Assembly: GCA_022749755.1 (NCBI GenBank)
Contig: CM040442.1
Location: 7,228,457 to 7,292,456 of the forward strand
DNA: 64,000 nt
DNA from: Azadirachta indica
Lineage: Eukaryota; Streptophyta; Magnoliopsida; Sapindales; Meliaceae
Direction of reading: 5' to 3'
Below are positions 45,986 through 57,755 of the stretch, piece by piece (within the stretch, counting starts at the first letter, position 1; every line of letters starts with the position of its first letter). The notes beneath the pieces were generated by a model that searched no databases, had not been told where the DNA came from, and saw only the letters and a program-made list of their open reading frames with translations. A program made the translations under genes and the position numbers.

Positions 45986-47851
45986 GGTGGCTTTGATTTA
46001 TTGGCACGAGATCGAAGAGGAAATATTCTTTTATCTATAATTAATATTTAATAGCATGCTTTGCATAAGCTTGCTTATAAAATTGATTTCCAATGATTAT
46101 ATTCTTGTATTTAATTTGCATACATTGTTAGGTTTAATTACAGTTTAGAATACAAATTTAAGAGTTTTTGCATACGAGTTATCTCTACAAATATTTTTAT
46201 ATATACAATTTGATTAATTTCGTTTATTTATGATGTTACATTTTACATCATTGTCACGAACAAAATTATATATTCTCATTTATTTTAATTATCATATTTT
46301 ATATTTTTACTCTTTCTCTAATCTTTTGTCACATCAATTTAAAATAGTATTAATTTGTATTAAATAATTTGCATAAAGTATTTTATATGTAGTATTATTT
46401 TATTTTTAAAATTTAATAAAAATTTAATTATTTGAGCGAATTAACAATATCCTCACGACTTTATATAATTTCTTACTCTATTTTTAAATTATTAGATAGA
46501 CTAAATCTTACATGTTAATTATAGTGTATTAATTATATTCGTACATATTTATATAAGAACCGGTATTTTATTTTGAGTTATGTAATATTTTGAAATATAT
46601 ATATATATACCCGTACTTGGTTTAGTCAACAAGCACTTTCAAATATCCTTACAAATGTTTTTATTAGAAATAACTAAAAGGAATTAAGCTTATAGCAATC
46701 TACTTCAAGTTTGCCATTTTTTTTTTAACATAGAACAATTACAGCAACAGCAGTTCTATCTTTTAAAAAAATTTTAAATAGCATATACATATATACGGCT
46801 TAGGACCTATGTTTTTTGTTTTATTTGAAATGCAAATGAATCTGAAATGTAAATAAATTTAAATATATATAATTCTAAATAATATAAATATTTTTAAATT
46901 TATCAAGTCGGTATCTCAATTTGCTTTCGTAATAAGTTTGAATATGACTCAATATAATTAATGTGCAGAACATGTAACACGAGTTTGATTCTTGTACATG
47001 AAAAAAGACATCTTACTGTTTGATTCTACTTTTACACTTTCTACAAATATCCCTAGATTTAACAAGAATTATAAGTTTATATTATTTTAGAACTTGGCAA
47101 AAGAGTCCTCATGTTTCAAATTTTATTCAATAAAGTCTCTTACATCACACTGTTATTGTCTTTGTTGAAAAGAAGAGTTAGACCAAAATAAAGAAGAACT
47201 ACAATAACATACCTAATTTTAAATTTTAAATAATTTCTTGACTCATTCACTTAATAAAAAATAAACTCATCCTTTTGTCTTAATCAATCATAATAAAAAT
47301 AAAATGTAACTTTTATTTTTTTTTAATATTTGTTAACAGTCGCGAGTTTTTTTGTTTCGACAAAAATTTGTTTTTTTGTCATATATATATATATATATAT
47401 AGAGAATTTTCATTTGATTAGTATATCAAAAATCAATCTTTTTGGGTAAGTATGACAAATAAATTTGAAATATTAAAAATGTTTTTGTTTATTTTTAAGA
47501 AAATACAAAATTTGTGATATCTCATAAAAGTAATAGACATTGCAGAAATATCCCAAATCTTGTTGGAGAAAATCCTGTTGCAAACAAATTCCAACTATCC
47601 TTTAGACCATAACAACTATTCTTAATTTTTCTTCTCCTGAAAATGACTAAATATGTAACTAAATAACTTATCAAATCATAATTATGCGACAAGTTGCACT
47701 ACAAACTCACAAATTTTCTTTAGTGAAAATAATATTACATTCTTTTTAAAAACATGCTATAAAAAAGCTATTGATAGTAACTTTTCATCTATTAATTAAG
47801 ATTTCATAATTTAGACATGCCTCTGTCAAATGACAATTTAAAGTTGGTAGA
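45986..47851. other. Intergenic; partly duplicated at 58.3-59.8 kb
   Basis: About 46190-47260 matches 58265-59770 in order (TTTATGATGTTACATTTTA, TCTTTTGTCACATCAATTTA, TTTGCCATTTTTTT, AGAGTCCTCATGTTTC). No gene. TA runs at about 46599 and 47382-47401. Confidence 0.5.
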
Positions 47852-49596
47852 TATAACACCCTTAATTTTAAAAAATTTCGATAAAATTTCTGTTATAACA
47901 TAGTATACGTCAAATTTGTAATCTTATAAATTTTAAAATTTCACTCTAAACACTTCTAATAAAATAAAACACCAATTGTTTTATTTCATTACTAAACAAA
48001 ATGTAATAAGTTTCACGACTTCTAAAATCCAAGTACAAGTATTGAAATTACATCAAAACCATACATTATAAAATTCTATTCTTATAATTATACATAGTTT
48101 CAAAAGTAATAAAATATTTGTCCTAGAGTATCCCTTTCTCTTACACTTACAAGAATCCTCTGTATCACCTAAACTTGAAAAATATGGATGAGCTAATGTG
48201 CAGTAAGTATTTATATATAAAGAAAGTTTTAAAATTTGTAATAAATAAATTTGAACATAAAAACACTTCTTAATTTTCAATAAAAAGTGTAGTAGAATAT
48301 TAAATCAAATTTTCAATTTTAATAATCATGTAAGCACGTAAAATACATTTATTCTATTAAAAAAATTCTATAAAATTTTTGTACTTACATACTTTACAAG
48401 CATCATTCCAAAGGACCGTCACCCCAAAAATTAGCCATACGTATTTTAGGGGCATTATTCTCAGATATTGTCATTCCATCAAAAACGACCTTTAAGAGCA
48501 TTATTCTTAGAGATCATTACCCTAACAGAAACATACTTTAGGAATACTATTCCCAGAAACCGTCATCCTAAATATCAGTGCCACATTACAAGAACAATCA
48601 TGGCCATCACATTTTCATTAATCAAATTATTTCACAATATTCCCATATAAGTCATTCATTTACAATACGTAACACGTGTTGATACAATTTTCTCACTATA
48701 TTTATAAACATAACATGCAAATGAAAGTTTTTATTTAAATTTGATTCGAAATACAATTAATTGGATCAACACGTGATAATTCAGAAATTTCATAAACGTT
48801 AATTACAAACTTTAAATATAATAAATATCCTACTTTACAGTTTTCAAAATTAAAATGTACCAAATGCATATAAACATCTACCTAAATATTGCAAAAAATT
48901 TTTACACTCCTGCTGACTTTTCATTCCCCTCATAATCACCCTTTAATACCAATTTAACAATAATAAATGATAAACCAGTAATAATAATAAACAATACTTC
49001 AAACCTCATCATCTAAAACATATACATACATACATATATATACATAGCCCTTAAAACATACATTCATATACTAATTAAATTATGTAATTAATTTACTAAA
49101 CTAAAAATTCAATTATTAGAATTAAGTGCTAACCAAACCTTTTTCTTCTTCACTTTCTTTCTCTTCCCTTCCTTTCTGATTTACTCTCAATTTCTAATTT
49201 GAAAATGAAAGCTTATATGTATATATATATATATATATATCCACCACTTGAACCAAACTTACTTTATTTTAATTATTTATTATTATTTTCTTAACACTTG
49301 CCAACCACTTATCCTGTGCATGGACTATCCAAATCCTATCCTTAAATTAAGACACATAATCTCTTAATTTCAATCAAACCCTCTAACTTCTCTTTTTATA
49401 CTTTTTAACCATAATAAAATTTATATTATCCAATAATTTTATTCTTTTAAAATCATAAATATATTCATCCAAATCAAAACTTTTTGAAAAATAAACATGT
49501 ACATTTTATAAATTTTAAATTGCTATATCTCATATAATATAAAGTCACATATCTAACATATATATTCTACTTAAAGTAAGAACTCAGGGTACTACA
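47852..49596. mobile_element. Probable solo LTR (Ty3/gypsy-like), 1.75 kb
   Basis: Starts TATAACACCC and ends GGGTACTACA, imperfect inverted ends of the TGTAACACCC class. It is flanked by GTAGA (47847-47851) and GTAGG (49597-49601), a 5-base target duplication with one mismatch. No coding sequence. It shares its right third with 8115-9951 and its left end with 39581 onward. Inside, about 48400-48590 holds a degenerate repeat of 46-48 bases (GGGGCATTATTCTCAGA, GAGCATTATTCTTAGAGA, GGAATACTATTCCCAGA). Confidence 0.62.
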
Positions 49597-49791
49597 GTAG
49601 GCTTTGGGAAGTGTGGATGAAATTGCTTAGCATGAAATTTTTGGTCATTTGATAATGATAAATCATTAGATTACATCTCCAATTTTTCTAACTTATCTAA
49701 TTAGGCTAGCCTTTTTGACATTTACTTCTCTCCCTTGTGTATAATGATTGCAAACGGTTATTTTTTATTATTATTGTTGTTAGCGTTATTA

Positions 49792-50269
49792 TTTTACATG
49801 TGAATTCATTGTCAAAAGGATTTAACTAAGCATGACCACTATTTTCTCTCCAAAATCAATTTTGACCACCTTCTATAATTTCCTTCAAAAATAATCACAT
49901 TTCATTTTAATGAATAAAATTACCTTCATAAACTACTTATTTAAAATAGAAGTTTATATTCAAACTTGCATGAAAGTTGACTCTCGAGCAAGCGAGAATT
50001 AAAGCCTGATCGAGAGTCGAACTCTTAAACAAGCAAAAATTCAAGCTTACTCGAAAGTGACTCTCGAGAAAGCAAAAATTTATGCTTGATCGATAACTAA
50101 CTGTCAAGCAAGCTTGAATACAAGTTTCTCTTTCACATAAGTAGTTTATGGGACATAATTTTATCCATCAAAATAAAATATAGTCATTTTTTAATGGAAT
50201 TATGGAAGATAGTCAAAACTAATTTTAGGAGGAAATAGTAGTCATTTTCAGTTAATCCTTTTTTACATG
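49792..50269. mobile_element. Foldback element with internal 40-base repeats and 9-base flanking repeat
   Basis: The arm from 49814 (AAAAGGATTTAACTAAGCAT) is matched in reverse complement by the arm ending near 50263 (AAAAGGATTAACTGAAAATG). The arms run about 150-170 bases each, through CATAAACTACTTAT, at roughly 75-80% by eye. The loop holds three to four degenerate units of about 40 bases (GACTCTCGAGCAAGCGAGAA, GAACTCTTAAACAAGCAAAA, GACTCTCGAGAAAGCAAAAA) from about 49975 to 50110. TTTTACATG lies at 49792-49800 and 50261-50269; a 9-base duplication fits Mutator-like elements. The left arm begins about 14 bases inside the left repeat, so the exact end is uncertain. Confidence 0.62.
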
Positions 50270-50279
50270 ATATATATTT

Positions 50280-51490
50280 TTTTTTCCTTAAGATAATAGA
50301 AAAAAAATTTTCTTAACCTTTTTTTCAAAAAGACTATTTAAAAGAAAAATCAATCGATTTTAAACAGTTTTTTCTTTTGAAAAAATGCAGTGAGTTTAAT
50401 TTTAAATTAAGCTAGTGGGGTTGGTAGATGGTACCATTTTTTTTGTTTTCTTCTGTTTACCACAATGTGAATGCTTACTAATGACACCAAATAATATGGG
50501 AGATATGGGCATTTTTCTTATGCCACTTTCCATGTTCAATGATTGCAGTTAATACTTTATAAGTATTTTGGATTTTCTCCTACATTGAATCCTGATAAGT
50601 TAGCATACTTACATCTACAACAATTCAACAATATGCTACAAAAATGTATTATTAAAAATTAGAGTACCTTTAATACTACTGTTAAAAAAGGATAAACGAC
50701 GATTTTGATAAGTCAAAAAATCATTTTAGATATTTAATAAAATTTTAAAATAAAAAAGAGTTATTCTTTATAATCTAATTTTAATTTTCAAAAGTAATTT
50801 TATTTTTAAATATGATAATAATACATATGCATAAGTATATGTAAAATCATAAAAATAAAAATATTAATTATTAAATTATTAAATTTTAACTTTAATTAAA
50901 AAAAAATAATTAAATAGTTAAAATTTAAATAAATCTTTTCGTTACATTATATTTCCACTTTTATTTTTTATTTTTATATTTTTTTTAAAAGCATAATAAA
51001 GATTTATATTTCTTATATTATTTTGAACTAGCATATACATATATACATATATACGTGTATTCATATATGCATGCATACATAAACAAACACTTACCTAAGA
51101 TTAATTTTCATTCATTACTATATGTATACATTTTACTCATTTGTATAAATACAACATTATAACAACAAAATTTACCAAATAAACGAAAATTACTTTTGAA
51201 ACTCACAGTAATTTTGAAAATAAATTTTACCAAACACATAATTGATTCACTTTATAACTGATTACTTCTTCAATATAGTAAAAATGATTATTTTATAGTC
51301 TATTATAATTCCAAATTGGCCCTTAATCAACAAGTTTTCATGCAAAAACTTTCCAACCAAAAATTTATTAATTTTTTTTTACCTCATACCAAAAACAAAT
51401 GAAGTCACTTCTCCAAAAATCAACTTCAAACATTCAAGTAGAGATCTTTGAGTTTCCAATTTTCACTTTGTTTAGTTAATTGCATCTTCA
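50280..51490. repeat. Intergenic segment duplicated at 56.57-58.2 kb
   Basis: Matches 56575-58200 in order (TTTGTTTTCTTCTGTTTAC, AATGCTTACTAATGAC, AGAGATCTTTGAGTTTCCAA). No gene. Confidence 0.6.
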
Positions 51491-52352
51491 ACATTTTGAG
51501 CTTCTATTGTGTATTCCTTTTTACTATCTTTACATTATGACCTTTTAGGTGTCTCAAAGAGATTAATAATTGATTTTTTAAAAAAAATTATCCTATGATT
51601 ATATTAAATTTTCTTAAAATAAATAATAATTATTTTTTATATTAAATGATAGTAATTCAAAATTTGAGTCAAATAGTGAAAACACGATTGTACCATTTCA
51701 ACTCAAAAGTTACCATTGAATTCGCTTTCAATTTATAGCAATCAAATTATTATTATAATTTATGAGAAAGAGAATAAAGGAAAACAAATTAAAATTTTCA
51801 TAAAAAAATTATTTTAACTTAAAAATAGAATTATAGTAACAAGATTTAACATCTTCAATAGCTTTTAAAACAAGTGAGATCTTATCTTGTCCAATATGAT
51901 TTGCTTTTTGTTTCATTATTTAATCTCCATGATAGTTACTCTTGTTTTCATATATTGCAATAAAAATCCAGACCTTGTTAAATTTCTACTCTTTTAAAAC
52001 AAGAAGATATGGCCACTCCCTGCCTACTCTTTATCATCCTTATCCCATATCATATATATATATCAATCGATAATTATACTACATATATGTATATAGCTGG
52101 ACTAAGATAATTTAACGAAGCAAAGTACACAATTAAGTTAAAATAATTGGTATCCAACCATTAAAGAGATCACTGGCTAAATGCGACTCATCAACAAGCA
52201 TTCATCTTTACAGCCATTAAGCAGAATAATCAATACCATTACAAATCCATATTCTCCGGAACAGAAGAAAGCACAAAACCAAACTTTTCTTTTGCCACAT
52301 TCACACACAATATTTAGTGTAGAATCCCAGAAAAAAAGAAAAGTAGTACTCA
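51491..52352. other. 3' flank of the 53 kb DUF247 gene
   Basis: AT-rich, non-coding. The ORF at 52181-52372 overlaps the gene's 3' end and is not conserved. Confidence 0.5.
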
Positions 52353-54014
52353 TCACTCAGAGCCGAGATTGAATTTGCGACAATTGTAGACTGAGCAAAA
52401 AGCTTGAAATGTCATCAAGAGCAAGAGCATAATGGTAGCTAGCAATGTAAGAAACTGCCAGGAACCAAACACATAATGCTTCATGCTTTTCCAAAACTTA
52501 ACCTTCCATCTGCTGTTGTAATACTTGTTAACATCTTCAATCACTTTATCTAAGTGTGGAACTTTCGTCAATCTAACAGATTTGTTCATCCCGTTCCGCA
52601 GATTAGCAACTTCTGCATCGCTCTTCAGTCTGTTCAAAATAATTCCTTTTTCTCTAAGCAACTTCGCATCCTCTTCACTATCAATAATTCCATTCATTAA
52701 CTCAGTGTAACGAGTAAAGGCCAGAGGCCCGGATGCGTTTGATGCTTCGTACGCCACTAGGTTTCTCAATATTACCTCTGAGTTTACGTCTAAACTGATG
52801 GTGGGAAGGTGTAGTGTCGCCGTCTTGGTGTCGAATCTGACGGTTGAAATGTTACCGACAGTGGCTTGAAAACGAACCTGGGATTTGGAAAGTTCAGTGA
52901 CTGAAGGAATTGTGATTTCTTCCGCTAACGGCGGCTTGTTCATGTCACTGTTGGCGTGAGAACTATCATCATTTGATTTCTTATCTTCTTTATCTTGTGG
53001 GAATAACAAATATTGAATCGGTTGTGCTACGATTGAAAGGCCTGGAATCTTGGAGAGCATTGTCCAGGGCAATTTGAAGAAGAATTTGACAGGTTTTGAT
53101 AGAATGAGCTTTTTGATGAGACGGATGGGACCTTTGTTCAACTTTGAAATCAGCTTCCAGACCTCACTGAAGAACTTTCTTACATAAGTTGGGTCGCCGT
53201 GATATCTTTCTTTGGCTTGCGTGGCTCCTCCTCGATCTTCAACTTCAGTTATCTTGACCTTTTGTTGATCTTTAGGCACGATTGTGTTGTATAAGTAGTC
53301 TAGCAAATGAGCACACTCGGAAACATTGATCTTTGGCTTGTTCTTCGTCATCTTGAAAGGCGAAAGCTCTTGACAAAATCCCATTAACATCGCCTGCAAC
53401 ATATCATCGGCTAATTCCAACGATGAATATTGAACTTCAAGCATTTTTCTCAACACAAACAACGGAATTTGATTCTCAAGCATCAACATATCTCTAAGAA
53501 TCGCGTTATGAGCAGCTTTGGTCCCTGCATAATCAACCAAATGTGACATTGATCTTGACGAAGAAGTTTTAGACAACTTACCTTCTTCAATAACATAGAT
53601 CTGAAGAAACTCAAGCAAGAACGAAGCATCAATAGCCATCATCCAAGCTAAAGTCTCATTACTAATGTTCAAAAACTTGTGATAACAAGCTCTAATCTGT
53701 AGCTCAAGCTCTTTCAATTGATCAACAACATACTGACACTTATGATCACCATGGATATGTCTTTGAGCTCTTTTCGCTGCGGCGAGCTTGTATCTCTCCA
53801 TCTCATAGAGCTCTGGACGCCAGGAATGGTAAGGGCCGATTGCTACTTCTTGTGGAGTGTAAGAATGGGGATCACTGGATATCAACAATTTGGGCACACT
53901 GAATATGCAGACGGGAAAATCAATACCATTTTCCATCTCTTCTTCAAGTGTTCGACGGATGTTGATGATCCATCGACGTTCATCAAAGTTATTTGGATTT
54001 GGATTAGAAGACAT
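52353..54014 (-). CDS. DUF247 membrane protein, intact (553 aa)
   Basis: Intact single-exon DUF247 gene on the minus strand, ATG at 54014-54012 and TGA at 52355-52353. Same landmarks as its paralogues: SYTPQEVAIGPYHSW, ASFLLEFLQIY, LMLENQIPLFVLRKML, IPSVTEL, LVAYEASN, TKVPHLDKVIEDV, and a C-terminal helix (FLTLLATIMLLLLMTFQAF, about 519-538) followed by a 15-residue tail ending FNLGSE. The tail is 15 residues shorter than in the 14.4 and 61.3 kb proteins. Residues 1 to about 225 are identical to those of the 61.3 kb protein, while the second half is clearly different (for example LSKIPGLSIVAQPIQYLLF against ISKLPGFSVLAQPLQSMVF). That points to gene conversion. Likely membrane protein of unknown function. 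Confidence 0.9.
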   Translation of the reverse strand: MSSNPNPNNFDERRWIINIRRTLEEEMENGIDFPVCIFSVPKLLISSDPHSYTPQEVAIGPYHSWRPELYEMERYKLAAAKRAQRHIHGDHKCQYVVDQLKELELQIRACYHKFLNISNETLAWMMAIDASFLLEFLQIYVIEEGKLSKTSSSRSMSHLVDYAGTKAAHNAILRDMLMLENQIPLFVLRKMLEVQYSSLELADDMLQAMLMGFCQELSPFKMTKNKPKINVSECAHLLDYLYNTIVPKDQQKVKITEVEDRGGATQAKERYHGDPTYVRKFFSEVWKLISKLNKGPIRLIKKLILSKPVKFFFKLPWTMLSKIPGLSIVAQPIQYLLFPQDKEDKKSNDDSSHANSDMNKPPLAEEITIPSVTELSKSQVRFQATVGNISTVRFDTKTATLHLPTISLDVNSEVILRNLVAYEASNASGPLAFTRYTELMNGIIDSEEDAKLLREKGIILNRLKSDAEVANLRNGMNKSVRLTKVPHLDKVIEDVNKYYNSRWKVKFWKSMKHYVFGSWQFLTLLATIMLLLLMTFQAFCSVYNCRKFNLGSE

Positions 54015-54153
54015 GCTGGATTAATTACTAGATTGAAGGAAATTTTTGTTTTTGATAATAATATGGTGCTTAGATTTGATGGGTTGAGTGGTGGGTCTGA
54101 TAGTTAGCTAGTGTGGCTTTAATTTATTGGCACGAGAAAAGGAAACACCTCTG

Positions 54154-54172
54154 TATATATATATATATATAT
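54154..54172 (-). promoter_or_regulatory. Candidate TATA region of the 53 kb DUF247 gene
   Basis: A TATATA run about 140-160 bases before the start codon, the same distance as the TATATATTATATATA boxes of the two + strand paralogues. It is also a simple repeat, so the call is tentative. Confidence 0.35.
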
Positions 54173-55200
54173 CGTTTTCCTACCTAATTAATGCGCACAT
54201 TTTTCCAGTGGAAAAATGCCATGGTACATTGATATTCCATGAACCTACGACTGTTATCGAGTTCCGTTGCCACAAATTTATTAAACGTGATGCTTTCTGT
54301 TGCTTTCATTATTGCGATGGCATTTCACATTGACGCTTTGTTAACCCACAAAACAGACAGGCATACCTAACTTTCCAGTCTCGTGGAAATGGGCTACTGA
54401 GAAACAAATAATCCAAGCTGAAGAGAAGTCGTGGAGCACTTGGATTGAACCTGATGCACATCAAACACATGCAAATTAAAATTTTCAGTGTCTGATGTTG
54501 ACTTCAACAACACGACACCCATTATTGCAAATGTCATTGCTGCATTATTGAGTAAAATGTCTTTCCTTCTAAGCAACTACGTGTAATGAATAAATAGATC
54601 AGACATTTCTTAGAATTTTACAGGACAAAAGAAATCCTAAAAGCTAAAGCATATCTCCTTCTGAGCAACTTCGTCTAAAACTTCAATGAAGCAGAGCGTT
54701 TTTGCTAATAAGCAAAGTCAATGCAAGTTATAGAGTAAACGTACCAGCAATAGCATTGGAAAAGTCTAGTACTGTCATTTCCACAGAAGTAAAACAGAAC
54801 GTGTCTTATAATGAGCATGACTTTCGCTAATCATTTATATGCCAAATAATTGGAATTAGCATTCAAAGAATGTCTAAAAGTAACACTAATATTCTCTATC
54901 TCAAGTAAGCATATGAAACAACTGCTCAGGCTACCAGAAGGCAGACCTCCCAAATGAGAGCTCTCGCCTTCAAGCCCTTCTGGTATTAACGAATAGGGTT
55001 TCTTTCTACCTTATGTAAGGCCCCTACTATAAATAGGGTCCAATTCTTTATATGAAACATTTACTACATTAGACTCCATCAATATTCCTAATTCTTAATA
55101 AATCTTTAATATAATATTTAAAAATATCCCGATCAAAACCCATGATTTTTGATAAATCTCTCTTATAATATTAATATAATATTTAAAAATAAAAAATTTC
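54173..55200. other. Intergenic, no gene recognised
   Basis: 54200-54600 has balanced base composition but no ORF over 70 codons and no motif I recognise. At 55030-55045 CTATAAATAGGG looks like a TATA box of an LTR or lost promoter. Small duplications of a TAATATAATATTTAAAAATA unit lie at about 55110-55130 and 55169-55191. Confidence 0.4.
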
Positions 55201-56226
55201 TTTTTCCTCAAAGGTTTTTATAAATACTCCATTACTTCAAAGTTTAAAAGTTTACCCATCACATAAAATAACAGTGAAATCAATTTTTCTGGGGTTAAAT
55301 CAGTAAATTCACTGACCAAATCTCAAAAAAATGACTAAAAATTAAAAATTTTGAGTGTTTGGACCATAATACCCCTAGTTGATTAATTTAAATTTTAATA
55401 TTTTATCTTTTTATTTTTTACTTTTAATATTATAAATAAAATTAGAAAAATTAGAAAAATCTCCTCAAAACCCAAGCCATACTGCTGAATAGTTAATTTA
55501 GTTTTGAAAAATTAAAATAAAATTAAAAAATATTAATTAAAATTATCTTTTAATATTAAAATTAAAAATATTTTTAAAAAATCCTCCCAAATCCAATTCT
55601 ACGCCAAATCCCAACCCATAAATAGTTGATTTAATTTTTAAAAATTAAAATATTAAAATATTAAAATATCCTCCCCACATCTTCCCAAATCCCTAACCCA
55701 AATTCCATGTCCAAATCTTCCCAAATCACCAACACCCACGAACACAAAGTGGCCATCCCCAACTCTTCCCAAATCATCAACACCACACAAACTAGAAATG
55801 GCAAAGGTTTGGCGAAGGCAGGGGCAAGGCAGCGCTTGGGTGGTGGGTGGAGGCGTCGGAGATGGTTTGGCCGGTGGGTGGAGGGAGACAGCTGCAAGGA
55901 AGAGTTTACGGTGGCGGGATTAAGTAAGGTTATCATATATGATTATTTGGGCGTATATTTGGGACTAACTTTTATGATTATTTTTTAAATATTTAATTTT
56001 ATTTTAAAATTATTACCATAATTATTATAATTATTGTTATTATTATTTATTATGCGGGCTGATGGGAGCCAGTTCTATTTCCTGCAACCATGCAAGGGTA
56101 TTATAGGAGAAAGACTCCAAAAACTGATTTTACGGTAATTTTCTCTAAGGGTTGGATGCAACAGATAAATTTTTAAACTTTTGAGGAGTAAAGAAATATT
56201 TCTAAAAACCTGAGCGGGGAAAATGT
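55201..56226. mobile_element. Non-autonomous element with ~140-base inverted arms and GC-rich core
   Basis: The left arm (55201 to about 55378) and the right arm (about 56085-56226, reverse complement) share in the same order an AGGTTTTTA-AAATA stretch, AAGTTTAAAA-TTTA, AAATCA-TTTTT and a CATAATACCC-type motif. The core at about 55660-55930 is much richer in G and C than its surroundings and contains three degenerate copies of a TCTTCCCAAATC unit. An open frame of 91-93 codons exists on both strands of the core, with no known domain. No clean target duplication was found. A Pack-MULE-like element is one reading. Confidence 0.5.
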
Positions 56227-56937
56227 TAGTTTCCCTATCTAACACATCTGAAATTTTTCAACGAGTGAACGGAATGAATTCCTTGTCCCAGTGGATGTCA
56301 TGTAGATAAGAGCCATCTACTTACAATGATTTTGGACCGAATTTCCTTGATCTGTTATCAAATTCATGGGCCTGTAAAAGGCCTAATAACTTGAATACAG
56401 TGAATGCTCATAAGGTGTTATGATTTTTAATACTGTATGATTAATATTCATTGGCTTATAACGTTTTTGTTTTCTTCTATGTGTTGCTTTCATAACTTTA
56501 AATTGGAATAAATTACCACAATGTGAATGCTGCTAATGACTTCAAATAATATGGCACATGTGGGCATTTTTTTTTAACTTTTTGTCCATAAGATGATAGA
56601 AAAAGCTATTTCTTAACCTTTTCTTCAAAAAGTTTATTTAAAAGAAAAAATCAATCGGTTTTAAGGATATCTTTTTCTACTGTAGTGAGTTTAATTTTAA
56701 ATTAAGTTAGTGGGCTTAGTAGTTGGTACTTTCTTTTTGTTTTCTTCTGTTTACGACAATGTGTGAATGCTTACTAATGACTCCAAATAATATTTTTATA
56801 AGTATTTTTGAATTTTCTCTGCATTGAATCCTCATAATCTAAGCATACTTTCATGTGCAACAATTTAACAATATGCTATAATAAGTGTATTATTAAAAAT
56901 TAGAGTTCCTTGACAAAAGATAAAAGCAATTTAGATA

Positions 56938-57755
56938 AATTAAAAATTATTTAGGTATTTGATAAAATTTTAAAATAGAAAACAAGTTATTTTTAAACTC
57001 TAATTTTGAAAAGTAATTTTATCTATATATATATATATATATATATGTCCGCACGTGTAAAATTATAAAAATATAAAATTAATTCTAAAAATAATTATTA
57101 AATTTTAACTTTAATTAAAAATTAGGAATTAAATAGTTAAAACCTAAATAAATCTTTTTTCTTTTTATTATATATCTACTTTTATTTTTTATTTTTAGAA
57201 GTATAATTAAAAATTTATATCTCTTGCTATATATCATTTAACACTAGCACATACATATATTAAGTTAAAACCTAAATAAATCTTTTTTCTTTTTATTATA
57301 TATCTACTTTTATTTTTTATTTTTAGAAGTATAATTAAAAATTTATATTTCTTGCTATATATCATTTAACACTAGCACATACATATATACATATATACAT
57401 ATATACATATATTATTAAAAATTATTTTAGGTATTTGATAAAATTTTGAAATAGAAAACAAGTTATTTTTAAAATTTTAATTTTGAAAAGTAATTTTATC
57501 TATATATATATGTCCACATGTGTAAAATTATAAAAATATAAAATTAATTCTAAAAATAATTATTAAATTTTAACTTTAATTTAAAAAAATCAGGAATTAA
57601 ATAGTTAAAACCTAAAGAAATCTCTTTGTTTTTATTATATATCTGCTTTTATTTTTTTTTTTTAGAAGTATAATTAAAAATTTATATTTCTTGCTATATA
57701 TCATTTAACACTAGCACATACATATATACATACATACATATATACATATATTAAC
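56938..57755. repeat. Nested tandem duplications
   Basis: A unit of about 125 bases (GTTAAAACCTAAATAAATC to CACATACATATAT) occurs back to back at about 57137 and 57263, and again at about 57604. The larger unit that starts near 56938 (TTAGGTATTTGATAAAATTTT) starts again near 57420, so a segment of about 470 bases was duplicated and one copy then gained an internal duplication. TA runs lie at 57026-57045 and 57383-57412. Confidence 0.8.

Noticed and set aside
52525..52710. A 61-codon ORF antisense to each DUF247 gene (also at 15727, 33188, 38201 and 62630), all starting MLTSSITL or MFTSSITL
   Set aside because: It lies opposite the conserved LTKVPHLDKVIEDV region; its conservation follows from the sense protein, and it stays open in pseudogenes too.
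53718..54107. 129-codon ORF antisense to the 5' end of the 53 kb DUF247 gene (similar ones at 14366-14719 and 61269-61622)
   Set aside because: A shadow of the sense frame with no known motif; start positions differ between copies.
55661..55988. 91- and 93-codon ORFs on opposite strands
   Set aside because: Both come from a GC-rich repeated core inside an inverted-arm element; neither has a recognisable domain.
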